DNA of 64,000 bases from Bilabrum cf. latius (taxonomy: Eukaryota > Bigyra: Bicosoecida > Bigyra > Bicosoecida). Location of the stretch: NCBI GenBank assembly GCA_965178125.1, contig OZ237738.1:558001-622000 (forward strand), in the 5' to 3' direction. The notes beneath the pieces are model-generated. The model saw nothing but the letters and a program-made list of their open reading frames with translations, was not told the DNA's origin and searched no databases. This document shows positions 36,401 to 48,340 of this stretch, in pieces (the stretch's first letter is position 1; each line of letters starts with the position of its first letter). The translations under genes and the position numbers were made by a program.

Positions 36401-39400
36401 CCTGCTCTAAGGACACCCGGGCATCGTCCACGCCCGTGGAAAATGTCCAGAAAGGCAGCTTGTGAAAGGCCTCGATGTACTTCTCCACCTTTCGGTCGTA
36501 GTCCTGGATGACGTGCCTCGTGGGGGCGCCGTGCCTCCGCACCAGCGGGAGCAGCGCGCCCTTCGTGATGGGCACCTGGTCGTGCACCTGCTGCCAGATC
36601 GCCTCGACCTCGTCAACGCGCTGCGCCACGCCGGCCAGCTCGTCCTTCTTACGCCTGCGAGCGCCGTACATGCCGCCCGCAGCGCCACCCGAGCCGCGCC
36701 CCCCAGATGCCGAGGCGCTAGCGACGGAGCTGCGGCGCCGCTCTCTGCCTGTCTTGCGCAGCGCGATCGAAGCTCGGATCCTTTCGAGGGCAACTCGCAC
36801 CTCTGGGTCGCGCTGCTCGACCGAAAGGAGGTGCTCCTTGACGCGAAGCAAGGCCTCAAGAGAGTCCTCCGGCACGTCTTCCTTCAATCCAGCCAGCGTG
36901 CGCTTCGCGAAGAGGTGCACCTGCTCCACGTCCCGCAGCACGGCATCAGCCAGCAGAGGACCGTCCATGAGGTTGGCCTGCGGCAAAGCGGTGGAAGAGA
37001 AGGTCGCCTGGAATGGCGACCCCTGCACCGTGCCTGCGTTTCCGTCGAAGCTGCCCCGGAAGTCAATGGACACGGTGTAGCGGCCGGGTCCGGTGGGAGC
37101 GTACGTGACATGGTAACTGCCGTCGCCGCGATCCTTGAGCTCGTAGGGAACAACCTTCCCCAAGCTGTCGGAGGCGCCAAATCCCGCACCGCTCCTTGAA
37201 CGCCGGAGCGACGTGCGTCCCCCCTTGCCTGCGTCTGTGACCGCACCGCCCGTGTCCCTTCGGGGCGTCGCGAGCTGGCCCAGCCCGCGCTGCACAGCGC
37301 TCGTGGGACGATCCCTCCCCGGGGGATCTTCCCGCTGTGGCACCGCGGTGAAGGTGGCCCCCGCAGCCTGCAGGGTCTCGGCATCGGGGTCGAAGCCACC
37401 GTCTTCCCCGTCCTTGCTCTCTGCCGTCCCGCCCACCGCTTCAAGGGCCGCTGCCACCTGCTCGTCGTCGTCCGGGGCAACAGAGGATGCAGTCCGCGGC
37501 ACGTCTCCGTCGCACTTGTCTTCCGTGCCGGGCGCAGGACCACGTACGGTGATCTTGAACTCGTCCCCTCCGGTGGTACGCCTGCGACCCTTCTTATCGC
37601 ACGCAACCAGTAGGAACGTGGTCTTGTTGCGAGTGCTGCCCTCCAAGGCATATCCTCCTCGCAGCACGCCAGGTCCCAGCACGATGCAGTGCGCCGAGTC
37701 CGTGACGGAATGGAACTCAAAGCGCTGGTACGTGGTCGTGAAGGCCAGACCGTCGATGCTCACGCGTACCTCGTAGAGGCCGGCACCGAGCCGCTGCAGG
37801 TTGGGGCTGTCACACACCACCTCTGTGGGTGACACCCAAGTGCCGCGAACGTCCTCATAGGGCCCCTGCTTGTTCTTCTTGGAGGCACCTTCGCCTCCTC
37901 CCACGCTTCTCCGCCGCATGCCCACCTTGAAGGAAGGCTGGGACTGCTCCTTGGCCTCACGCTCGGCCTCCTCAGCCTCTTTTACCCTCCGCTCCTCATT
38001 GGTTGGCGGCAGCACGTCTGGCACCGACCACACGTCAGGGGAGGGCAGCGCAACGGACGCCGCAGAACCTTCCTCCTCGGAGCTCTTGCTCTCTGCGCCA
38101 GCGCCCGAGGACGCCTGGTCCCCATGCGGTGTGCCGACAGACGCACCCGGAGTTCCCGAATCAGCCACGAGTGCGAAGCGAACCACGATCTTGTCGGATC
38201 GGCGCAGCTGGACACCAGAGATTGTCACGTGGGTGCCTCCAGTCACCGGCCCGCGCTGCGGCTCGACCGCGGTGACGGCGTACGGCGGTCCCACGACTGC
38301 GCCCACATCCAAGGCCTTCACATCCCCGAGCCAGCGCCCGTTCCAGCCCCCAAACACGAGAAGCCTCGAGGCCTCCGCGTCAAAGGCCAGGGCAGTGTCC
38401 TGCCTCGCAGTGGGCGTGGACCCCGTGATTGATGGCTGGATCCAGCGCCGCGTGGACGTATCCATGAGCAAGAGCTTGCTAGAGTAGGCGCCGGAGACGC
38501 TCCCACGCTGCCCGCCGCCGCCCCCGTCCTCATCCTCGTCATCACCCTCCCGCTCGCTGCTGCTGCCCCCGAACACAAACATCCTAGAGTACGGGACGGA
38601 GGGCACGGCCACCATGGAGTGGCTCCAGCGAGCGTTGGGCAGGGCGCTGTCAGGATCCACCTGGGTCCAAGTCAGGGTATCGACAGTCAGAACGCTCACA
38701 TCCCTGAGCTGGTTGGAGGCATTCCAGCCGCCGCAAATGAAGAGCTGCCCGTCAACAAAAGCAGCCGAGTGGGCGCTTCTAGGCTCGGGTGCCCTCCCCT
38801 TCGGTTCTAGCTTGGTCCAGTCCCAGTCTGCCACATTCAGAGCATATAAATCATTCGAGTCTCGGCGACTGAAGCCCTTACCGCCGTATCCGCCGAAGAG
38901 GAGGATAACCTCCTCGTTGATGGCGGTGCTGGAGTGCCCACCTCGCGGCGTGGGCGTGTTTTGGAGGATGGCCGCGAGGTCCGCGCCCCCCGGCTGCTCG
39001 CTGTCGCCCTTGCCGTCAGCGCTGCCGAGCAGGGCCGCAACTGCGTGCGAGCGCCCGGCTGCGGGCACGTGGTTGCCCAGCTAGTCGAAGACATAGGCGT
39101 CAGGAATCGGATGGCTCCATTGCAGTGACGCCTGCGGTGATTGCTCGTTTGGGGCAGCGATATAGAGACAATGGCTATGGTGCAGTCTGGCTGTATCGTA
39201 GCAACAGCAGTGCGTGTAGAGAAGAAGACTTACCGTATCCAGCACCCAAACGTCGCTCATTCGAGCCATTGAGCTGAAATTTCCTCCGATTACCACAATC
39301 TTATCCTGATCCATGACTGTTGCAGTGTGGCCGTATCTTGCTCGCGGAGTGCCATCGTGTCCGCCGGTCCGGACCTTCACCCAGCGCCAGGGCTGGTCAT

Positions 39401-39784
39401 CCCCCGAGTTTCCCATGGAGAGTTGATGCACAGATGATGTAGGTCCAGGGGGTAGCCCATCATCAAGCCCAAATAGCAAAAAAGCGCTGCTCCCGCTCCT
39501 AGATTTCACTACAGAAAGCGTATGCCCTGATCGCTGCCCGGGCAAGGCTGCGGCATCACCTTGGACCTCGGGTTCAAACCACTTCAGCACACCACTAGTG
39601 TCTTGCTGCGGAACGTTGTGGTTGTTGATAGTTGTCGTGGTGCAGCTCGATATCAAAGTAGCCCAACAGCTCTGGATCAATCTTGAATACGCAACAATAT
39701 AGGAGCAACACTCACCATAACCTCTTGTTCATCAGAGTGTTTAGATTCATCATACTAGTCTGCCTGGCCGGTCGCAGCCGACAT
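24414..39784 (-). CDS. ODA11: Outer-arm axonemal dynein heavy chain, alpha (ODA11) type, with inserted C2 domain
   Basis: Force-generating ATPase of the ciliary outer dynein arm. Exons 39716-39784, 39234-39605 and 24414-39131; introns 39606-39715 and 39132-39233 (GTGAG/GTAAG..CAG, phase 0); 5,052 aa. Amino terminus: Kelch blades (about residues 30-430), an IPT/TIG domain ('VEPQRGPVTGGTHVTISG'), then a filamin-type Ig domain ('YAPTGPGRYTVSIDFRG'). This order is known from the Chlamydomonas alpha heavy chain. A C2 domain (about 1316-1459) interrupts the tail/linker. P-loops: AAA1 GPAGTGKT (~1982), AAA2 AAAGAGKS (~2265), AAA3 GHSGTGKS (~2664), AAA4 GVGGSGKQ (~3050); then stalk coiled coils and AAA5-6. 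An Ala/Asp/Glu-rich insertion of about 110 residues lies at 27170-27540. Seven in-frame TAGs, including 34143-34145 at the linker's conserved P-A-Q. Ends TGA. Confidence 0.95.
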
Positions 39785-40375
39785 GGTTTCTAGCGGCAAT
39801 ACGCCAGCAATACTTGTTGCAGCGATTGACCGTTGCGCTAGACCTCGCTTGCGACCACCTTGATTGCAGTGGTCGCAACCAAGGACTCTGGTTTATCATC
39901 TGTCAGCACGCAACAATTTTCGATTTGCCGGCTGGGCGCTCTGCAGTGTTTGCCACGGCTAGGAATAGCTTGTGATGCTTATCAAGCTGTTTATAACCCA
40001 CTATTCACATCCTGGGTTCAGTGCACTCAGTGCTGGCGGTTTAGGCTAGCATGCATTTTGACTGGGATTCGTGTAAGCTCGGGCGACTCGAGCGAGTTGA
40101 ACGACACGATCTGAAAAAAGTGATGAGATGCAAGTACCACTGCGGTGACTGGCAGGAGCAAGAGCAGACTGAAACAGCGTGCCCCAGCCACTATCGTGGT
40201 CATCATCGACGGTTGGGGCTGCAACTGCAGCGCACGCTAGTAGTAAAACGAGCAGGTTCGACGCGGACAATTAGATTGAGTCAGCCGGTGCGTCCGACCA
40301 TACCATCGCATGCAACCCCTTTGGTTTCTTGTTTCATTGCATCTGCGATAAACGTACCGCACATGGCGTCGCAGA
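39785..40375. promoter_or_regulatory. Divergent intergenic region between dynein heavy chain and SDR genes
   Basis: At about 590 bp this is the longest gene-free stretch between divergent genes in the window and must hold both promoters. It is less GC-rich than the flanks, with a TATA-like tttataa near 39989. No RNA gene, repeat array or conserved ORF recognised. An ATG at 40363 opens a 13-codon frame that overlaps the SDR start out of frame. Confidence 0.4.
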
Positions 40376-41523
40376 ATGGCAGCAGCAGGTGGTTCCAGCG
40401 ATGACGCGCCACCGAAGGGGTCAGCCCCTACGCAACCAGCACTCGAGAAAAAATATGAGCTGGAGCACCCCGACGGAACAAGTGATATCCTTTCCACTGT
40501 GAGCAGAATGTGCTGCGATACTTGCTAGGCTATCGTGCTACATGATTGAATCCAACTGTCCGATCTTGTTTCATACTGGGAGGCGTAAAGTGCCCTTTCA
40601 TTCACAAACATTTGCAGTACGAGGCCAAAGGTCGCATGAAAGGCAAGGTAGTGCTGGTAACCGGTGGTTCCCAGGCCATTGGCAAAACTATCGTTGAGGT
40701 TCTTGCTCTTGAAGGGGCCTCCGTGTACTTTTGCAGCCGGCGCAAGGAGCAAGGGGAAGAAGTGCGGAAGGCTCTCAATGCAGAGCTTGTCAAGCGCGGC
40801 GAGACTGAGCGTGCATTTTACCAGAGCGTCGACGTGGGCAAGGAGGAGCAGCTCAAGAGCTGGATCGACTCTGTCGGGGAGAAGGAAGGCAGAATCGACT
40901 CGATCATCCCGAATGCGGCTGCTTTCGTGTTCGGCCATATCGAGGACGTGACGACCGCTGATTGGGAAAAAATCCTCAAGGTTAACGTAATCGGGTATGC
41001 CAACTGCACCAAGTTCTCGCTGCCGTACATGCGCCGGGCGGGCAAGGGCAGCGTAGTGAACGTGGCCTCAATCAGCTCGCACGTCGCTCAGCCGTCCTTC
41101 ACGCCGTACAACACGTCCAAGGGTGCTATCATGCAGATGACCCGGTGCATGGCCATGGATCTAGGGCCGGAGAACATTCGAGTGAGACGCTTGCTCGGTT
41201 TGTGCCGACCACCTCGGGCTCCAGCTGCTGGCCACCTCGAATCTTTCGACCGCGATTCACCTTGCCTCCTTGAATGTTTCCCGCCGCCGCAGGTGAACGC
41301 CCTGTGCCCAGGCACCATTGACACGCCGGCCACCTCCCTGCACGCCGCCAAGCTGGGCCTTACCAAGGCAGAGCTGGTCAAGGACACTGTCAAGGCGCAC
41401 TTCATCAAGAGGCTGGGGTCCACCCTGGACTGCGCGCAGGCGGCTCTTTTCTTGGCTTCGGACGAGAGCAGCTTTGTGACTGGCACTTTCCTGATGCTGG
41501 ATGGGGGGTACACGGCGCATTGA
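40376..41523 (+). CDS. Short-chain dehydrogenase/reductase, three exons
   Basis: NAD(P)-dependent oxidoreductase of the classical SDR family; substrate unknown. Exons 40376-40498, 40618-41181 and 41293-41523; introns 40499-40617 (119 nt, GTGAGC..GCAG) and 41182-41292 (111 nt, GTGAGA..GCAG); 305 aa, ending TGA. Landmarks: cofactor motif 'VLVTGGSQAIGKT' (the usual GxG core here is A-I-G), 'PNAAAFVFG', and active site 'SSHVAQPSFTPYNTSKGA' with the catalytic Ser and Tyr-x3-Lys. The end of the fold is 'NALCPGTIDTPAT' and 'FLASDESSFVTGTFLMLDGG'. The second intron is a multiple of three with no stop, so an unspliced reading adds 37 residues between 'ENIR' and 'VNALCPG'; conservation of N-I-R-V-N-A shows it is an intron. 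No in-frame TAG here. SDR members act in many pathways, so no more specific role is claimed. Confidence 0.88.
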
Positions 41524-41664
41524 GGCGGATCTTGGGTCGTTCTGTAGCCCGACCGTGAGTGGCACGGCGCCTTGCACGCAGTTGATGAGGTGAAGGGTTG
41601 CACTGGTGTTAATCTTTGTTCTTTCTAGTTGGGGTTGCTTTCATCCATCCAATCATCAATGCAT

Positions 41665-44600
41665 TCATGACCCGCCGGGACCTCCGAGCGAGTCACCGTC
41701 ATACCCTGCCATCTTGATCAGCTCGTCCGTCGACATACCCGCCGATGCACTCCCTGCTCCCGGCGGCTAGCGAGCGGCAAGCTGCGGCGACGCTTGTGCG
41801 CCCACGCCCGGCGCAGTCAGAGACGCCAGCGCGTCGCTTGTGGCGCTCGTGCCCGACTGCTCTATGGAGCGCACGCTCTCATACGAGTTCAGCGGCGCCC
41901 TCGGCCTTGCCAGCCTGGCACCCAAACCGTGCGCACCATCCGCGTCGTCGTCGGCATCCCAGCTGCTGGCCTCTGGAGACTGGCCGGAAACGGACCCGAC
42001 AGATGGAGGCGACGCGGCTCCTGTTCCAGCACTCACTGCTACTGCCATACCATCTTCGTCCCGCCCCTGTGCCCTGCCAGTGGCCTGTCCGTGCACGCCG
42101 CCGCTGCGCTCCCTGCTGACTCCCCGCGTCGTCGACTTGGAGGCAGAATCATCTGTGGATGTAGCCACAGAAGCGGCATCGGCGGTTCTGCTGCGGCCTT
42201 CCCGCTGCCGCACCTCGAGGGCTCGTGGCGAGATCTTGGGAGAGGACACGCGGGTCATGGCCGCTGATGATGCGCTCTGCGCGTCTTCTTCAGGCTAGGG
42301 CGAACCCCTGTTCAAGGACCGCCACGACGGCTGCCGCGACTGCGGGTCTGCCGCATGTGGCCGGCGCGGGGCATCATCCCGGTCTTCATCGCGCTTGCTG
42401 GAGGCAGATGATGCTGCGGAGGAGCGCAGGTCGGTACCCGGCGGCGCCTCGAGGCCATCCCCGCTGCCACCGCCTGGAAACCTGCTCCTGGTCACAGGCA
42501 CGCTCGGTGCTGTCGATTCAGCGGCAGATCCGTGGCCCCCAAGTAGAGACCTGCTGCTGGCTCGGCGGGGCGAGCCCAGCCCGCCCACGGAGCGCCGCCT
42601 CGAAGAGCCCCTCGTTGGTGAAGCTGCCTGCGCGGCCTGGCTGCGCTCCTCCCTGCTGCCTCCACCCGCGGCGATGCTGCGCCTAGAGCCATTCCCGGCC
42701 TGTCCTGCCTGTCTCAGGGACTGGAGCCGCGGTCCGTCGTCTGCTCCATCTGCATTGAGCTGCTTCGCCTAGTCTCTCGCGGCTGCCGCCGCACTCGCCA
42801 TGTCATCGTGCGCCTGTCTCGCCGCCCTCACCTCGGCCGTGGGCGCCAATGAACCGAGCGCTGGCCGCAATCGGCCGAGCGCGTCCTCCACATCAGCCAC
42901 GGCGTCTTCTCTGGCCGCCGCGTGCTCGTCCTCGTCAATGCTGCCGCGCCGACCGGCGCTTCTGGCCAGCCGTTTGGCCTCCCTTGCGGATACAGGTGCC
43001 ACTGAATCGGCTGGTCTCGGTTTCTGCCGTTGCCTGATCGCCTGCATCGCGGCCTTCTCCTGGTCTGACAGCGTCCTCTGCTCGTCTGCACCCAGCTGAC
43101 CGCACCGCAGCAGCACGGCATCGGCTGCGACCCTCCTGGACTCGCGGATCTCCCGCGGGTCCGGGTGCGGAAACCTTGCGCGAAGACCGGGCAGGAACGG
43201 CCCACCGAGCTCGTCGTCAGGAATCTCAGAGTCGTCAGGTAGGCTGGCATCGTCGGGCTCTGGCACCTGGGTGGGGTCATCGACTATACCGGCGCCCACC
43301 AGCCCGATCAGGTGCTGCACGTGCTCTGACGGCACCGTATCCCCCCTTGCATCCGTGGATGTAGCAGTCAGCAGCTTCGCTCTCCTCTCCGCAGCACCCA
43401 TCAGAGGACCCCCGTCAGTATCCCGCGCGGCTTCTGCGTCTTCTAGGTCCTCGTAGGCTGCGGAGGACGGAAGTACCTTTGTGCCCAGCAGCATCTCTGC
43501 GGTGCGGCCCTGCACCCGGCCTTCCCCAACGGCCTGCCTGTACCGAGGCAGCACCTCCCGATCCACAACGTCGTTGGAGCGTGTCACGGCAAGCCTGGGC
43601 GCCGGCCTGTGAGTGAAAAGCCCCGAGCGATCCGCAGTGGCACCGTCCTGCAGACCCACCTCTGTCCACTCGGCACCGGTCGCAGAGGTGCCCCGCTGCC
43701 TCGTGCTGATGCAGAGGTCCCAGAAACGAAGACCGAACGGCCACTGCGACTCCCTCTGGAACTGCTGTCTCAGCTCTCCAACCGTGGTCTCTGGCCGAAC
43801 CGTCAGCTGGCATTCGTAGTGCGCATCAGAGGTGCCATCCCCATCTGCGGTTGCAGGTGCTGCGGCCGCCCGGAGAATGTCCCGCGTGCTTGATCGGAGC
43901 CGGAGCGTCCACTCCTCAGGAGCCCTGACTTCCCACACCCTGCACTCGTGGATGCGCTGTCCAGTGGTGGAGTCGTACCATTCAACCTCGTCGTCCAGAT
44001 CGCCCTCTAGCTCGGCCGAGCTCCCTGCTGCTGAAGACGTAGCGCCAACACTACCGTCCTAGCCAGCACCCCGGGGCAGCTGTCCTCTAGTCAGCCGCGG
44101 CAGCTCTACCGTTCTCTGCCGGATCTGAGTCCCAGCGGGCAACAGGCCTGTCCAGCCCCTCAGCGCGTCAGGCAGCCCACCGTTCGCGCCGCTACTTTCA
44201 GCCTAGGCCTAGCCATCGACTTCCTGCTGCTGCTGCTGCTGCGCATCCTGCTCCCTCAGGGTGGTGTAACCACCAGCCCAGCTGCGCCAGGGGGCTTTCT
44301 TTCCGCCCAGGGCGGGTGTTGCAGGCAGGACGCTCCAACGGGTCTGCCTCACGTCAAAGGTCGACAGCACCTCGTGAGTACGAGCATCGTCCTCTTGCCG
44401 CATCGATTCTGGCAGCTGCTTGTCGCGCAGCCGTGCGCCTGGCTGCATGAACCGGTCTGGGTTCACGGACAGCGCTGGTGGGGGTACCTTCTGCGTAGAG
44501 GCAGCAGCAGCGCGCTCCGGCTCGCGAATCGGCGACTGGACGGGCTCCTCCACCTCGAGCGGAGAAGGGGGCCGCTTCGGAGACGCGGGCCTGGGCGCGG

Positions 44601-46527
44601 GGGCGGGGGCCGGGGCGGGCGCCGGGGCATGCGTCATCACGGTCCGCGTGGATTGTTGCGGTGCCGCCTGTCGCGCGAGCTCGAGGAGCCTCAGGAGCTC
44701 CCTGATTCTCTCGTGCAGCCGCTTCAGCTCCGCTTCGTAGTCCTGGCGGTTGCTCTTGAGTTGCGTGGTGTGAGCTGCCTGCATCTCGCGGAGCCTGCTC
44801 CGCAGGTCCTCCACGGTTTCCTGCAGCGTCTTGACAAGCTCTCTCTGGTCAGGCGGAGGCGGTTCCTGCTCTTCGTCGGGCAGCTGGGTGGGCCACTCCT
44901 CGTCCGTCTGCACGGCAATCTGGTGAGACCCCTCGTCCTTCACCATCGCGCCGGCCCCGCTGCGGGCCCGGGCGGCGTCCTCTAGCTCCCGCAGCTTTGC
45001 GCGGAGCCGCCTAGCCTCTGCCTCCGCGGTCGTCCTCGAGTCTTTCTCGTCCTCGAGCGCAGATTTGAGTCCCCTGACCTCCGCTCGGAGCGCCTCGATG
45101 GTGTCAGCGCTCTCGTCCATGGCAAGTCGGCGGGCATGCCGCGCCCTGTCATCAGCCTCGGCCGCTTCCCGCTGCAGCTCCCGCACCTGCCCTCGCAGCT
45201 GCGCCACAAGCTGCTCGTCCTGCCCAGATGCCTGGCTACTGCTCATCGCGACCGAGGCTCGCACAGACGCGCCGGCAGCAGCCGCGCCGCTGTTCGCCAG
45301 CTCATGACGGACCGCGGCGAGGTCTGCCCGCAGGCGGTCAGCCTCGGCCTGCGAATCCCGGAGCCGCCTCTCGAGCCCGTCCCTGGCTCCCTCCGCATCG
45401 GCCAGCTTCCGCCTGAGACCCCCGGACTCCTCGCGCTCCCTGCGCAGATCCGCTTCCAGCTCCCCGATCCGTCGTTTCAGAGAATCAACGACTTCCTGCG
45501 GGACATCTCTGGGTGCTGCAGGGGCGGCGCTCAGCTGCTGGGCCGGTGGTCTCTGTGCCTGCAGCAGCATCTGTTTGGCCGCCACGCGCGCCTTGCACTC
45601 CTCCAGCTGCCTTGCCTTCCGCCTGGCCTCTTTGCGCACCCTGCGGGCCTCTGCGCGCATGTCCTTGGCTCTGCGCTCCATGTCGCTCGCCCTGTGCATC
45701 GCACGGTCGCGCCGGGCTCCGAGTCCTTCCACGTGGCCCTGCAGCACGCCCTGCACGTGCAGCATGTACTCTATGCACAGCTGCGTGTAACCGAAGAGCT
45801 TGCTGGCCCCTGGCTTCACGCGATCTGCCGCTATGGCGTCCTCTTCTTTGATTCGACCGAACGTCAGCTGTGCAAGGGCTTTCTGCAGGGCATCCACGTC
45901 GCCCCGCCGAGCGATCCCGGCCGGATCTAGGGCAGACAGCTCGTCTACGTTCAATGGCGACTCCCTAGGCTAAAACTTGAAGGTCGGTGGAAGCAATGAT
46001 GTGGGGTGTCTGCTAATCTCCGCAGCGGATGATCGTAGAGCATCGAAGCCGAATGACAGGACAGGGGTTGGCCCTACCTAGGCCAGCTGCTTTGGGTACG
46101 CCGAGGATACAGCCCCGCCTGCCGTAGGTTCGCCCTTTCCGTGGATCAAACCAGATGTGTCACTATTTTGGTCTTCCATCATTGCTGAGCGCGCATCAGC
46201 TTCACCCGCTGCCATCGCAGCAGACCGCGATGTTCGCCTCGACGTTGCCGCACTAACTCCGAGGTTGCCCCGGCCTCCAAACAATTCTCTTCCGTCACTA
46301 CCACGAGATTCACGCGATTCACCTGTAGAAGGAGCCAATTCATCCTAGCTAATTGTTCCTTTACCTCCTGGTGCCCTCGGAATAGCAGGAGTTGCACCTA
46401 CCGACCGCACCCCAGCGGCCCCGAACGCACCTGGATCCGCCGTTCCGCCGAACTTCGGTGAGCTGCGTCCAGACTGTACTCTACTACCAATGTTGTCTCC
46501 CTCCCCTTCCTTTCCTTCCGAATCCAT
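41665..46527 (-). CDS. DZIP1: DZIP1-like (Iguana) basal-body/transition-zone coiled-coil protein
   Basis: DZIP1-family protein; vertebrate members act at the basal body and ciliary transition zone. Single ORF of 1,620 aa, ATG 46527 to TGA 41665, nine in-frame TAGs. After a Ser/Gly-rich leader, the DZIP1 amino-terminal domain starts near residue 180: 'PPTFKF' plus a TAG-encoded residue and 'PRESPLNVDELSALDP', then 'GDVDALQKALAQLTFGRI' and 'KLFGYTQLCIEYMLHVQGVL'. A long coiled coil follows (about 275-630: 'KRRIGELEADLRREREES'). Near residues 900-975, 'ECQLTVRPETTVGELRQQFQ' and 'LRFWDLCISTR' look like a ubiquitin-like beta-grasp fold (inference). The carboxyl third is Ser/Arg-rich and disordered. 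A TAG lies inside the conserved F-K-F-x-P-R block, where animal DZIP1 has Arg. The animal C2H2 zinc finger was not seen at the expected place. Confidence 0.8.
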
Positions 46528-46736
46528 GCTTATTCTCAGGCACAATTGGCTCAAAAAGATGCCTTTTCTCAACGGTCCTCATTGTAGCGTGCTGTCTGAC
46601 TACACAAAATGGAATTCTGGAAACGGCCTCTCACACGAACCGTGAGACGTGGCAAATGCTCCTTAGCTGATGGATTGGTTCATTTTGTCTATGTAATTCT
46701 TTCGACGAAAGTGGCTACCGCATGCCGCTGCCTTCC

Positions 46737-48122
46737 TCACACGAACTCGATGCCCTCGTACTTGTGGGCGCCCGGGATGGCGGTTTCCTCCAAGAGCACG
46801 TTCCCGTCCATGTCAAACACCGTGATGTAGGAACCCTATGTACCCAAAGCCGCGTTCTCCTCGCTCTTGAGAGCTACCACCACGTGCTCACTGCTGCCCG
46901 GCACGAATTTTGCCGAGCTGAACCCACGCTCGGGAGTGAGCGTGCCCACCTTGAAGCTGCGGATGTTGGAGAAATCTCGGGAGCACGTGATCACGGTGTT
47001 GGCGCCCTTCTTCTCGTCCACAGTATCGTCGTACTTCTCGTGGCTCATGCGCCTCGGCAGGAACACCCACTGCTGTCGCTTGGCAGACCAAAGGGCAGTC
47101 TCGTGGAGCAAGTACGCCGGGTGCTCGTACCCCAGCTGCCTTCGCATCGCCGCATAGTTGCTTGTCCAGTCCACGTGGGAAAGCCTGCCGTCCGGGGTGA
47201 ACACCTTCACCCACATGTTGTTCCGGTTTAGAATGTTGCCATCGTTGTCGGTGTACTCCTTCCCGAAGCTGCCCACGAGCATGAGCCCGTCCTTCTCGGC
47301 CATCCACTCGCACTTGAAGCCCTTGTCAGTGTCCCCCGAGCCTTCCATCATGATGTGGCGAGGGTAGGCCACGGGCTGCGGGCCCCCCGGCGCGGAAGGG
47401 TCGTAGCCCACAACCTCGAACAGGATCCCAGACCTGTCGTCGCACGTGTACAGCTTTCCATCGTATTTAATCAGTTCGGAAAGCTCCATACCCCTTCCCT
47501 TCTCGCCGTGCTGCGACAGAATTGAGCGGGTAGACTGCTTGCACCGGCACGGTTGCTAGGCTGCGCAGTGTATCCCCCCGACGACCGCAGACGCGGCAGG
47601 CAAGTTCGGTAGAAATGAGCCCGGCAGGCAGAATCATATAATACTCACACCAGTCTCCAGCTGGAAATCCGTGCCCCACTCAACCGAGAATTGGCCGCTG
47701 GAGTCTCGGACGAGCTCGGCGTACTTCAAGGTGCTGTGCCATGAAGGCTTCCCCTTCGCCGCCGCCTCTTTATCTTTGGAGTCATGATCCAGGTCGGTGA
47801 TGATAGCGAACTTCAGTCGCGGTGGGATCGATTTGGGCCCATCACCCTGCGTGGATAAGACATGGTGTGCAGCTAGCGAGGAACCAGTGCAAGTAACGCT
47901 GCGTATAGAGCGGGGACAACTCGCGAGACCAAGATGAATCCTCACTCGAAGAGAAGATGATGAACTTCCATCACCTGAAAGCATTGCGTAAGGAATAATG
48001 ATTAGCAAAATTACAACGACTGCAGCGATAGCCCAGGTAGGGGCCTGCTACGGAAGCTTTATGGCAGAAGCATGCCCCGGCTTGAAATTACGGGCATCGT
48101 TCTGCTGCCCTCGAGTGTCCAT
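46737..48122 (-). CDS. CANT1: CANT1-type calcium-activated apyrase, type II membrane protein, three exons
   Basis: Soluble-apyrase/CANT1 family; hydrolyses nucleoside diphosphates such as UDP and GDP with Ca2+, usually in ER/Golgi or at the surface. Exons 47946-48122, 47649-47846 and 46737-47510; introns 47847-47945 (99 nt) and 47511-47648 (138 nt), both GTGAG..CAG and phase 0; 382 aa, ending TGA. Near residue 35 a single hydrophobic segment 'WAIAAVVVILLIIIPYAML' follows a basic cytosolic tail and should act as a signal anchor. Family motifs: 'LKFAIITDLDHDS', 'GRGMELSELIKYDGKLYTC', 'DDRSGILFEV', 'KGFKCEWMAEKDGLMLVG', 'LLHETALWSAKRQQWVFLPR', 'RGFSSAKFVPG', 'VVALKSEEN', 'HKYEGIEF'. Two TAGs: one in the cytosolic tail and one at 46836-46838, just before the conserved 'SYITVFDMDG' strand. 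The first intron is stop-free and a multiple of three. Confidence 0.93.
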
Positions 48123-48340
48123 ACTAATTCTAGTAGCTCAATAGCTCGTTTCTTGACCAAGAGTCTGCTCAGACCTGGCAACGTGTGGGAAGCACTGAGT
48201 ACGGTTTCGCGGCCGACGATAGCGTGTTGTTAGCTGGAGCAGAGCGCGGCCAGCACTCCAGCCGGCCTGGTGCTTCGCTGTTCGCCAACTCGACAGTTAG
48301 TTGCTCGATTACCTGCTATAAATAGTAACCTACACTAACG
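48123..48340. promoter_or_regulatory. Divergent intergenic region between CANT1 and the Lys-rich repeat gene
   Basis: 218 bp between divergent start codons. It contains a TATA-like tataaata at 48317-48324. That is only 17 nt from the plus-strand ATG, so if it is a true TATA box, translation would have to begin further downstream (for example ATG 48509). Nothing else recognised. Confidence 0.35.

Noticed and set aside
41182-41292. Treating the 37 residues between 'ENIR' and 'VNALCPG' as an SDR insertion
   Set aside because: GTGAGA..GCAG borders, the size of other introns here, and restoration of the conserved N-I-R-V-N-A-x-x-P-G on removal show it is an intron.
48317-48324. TATA box for the Lys-rich repeat gene
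   Set aside because: It is only 17 nt from the first ATG, too close for a normal TATA-to-start distance; kept only as a remark on the intergenic region.
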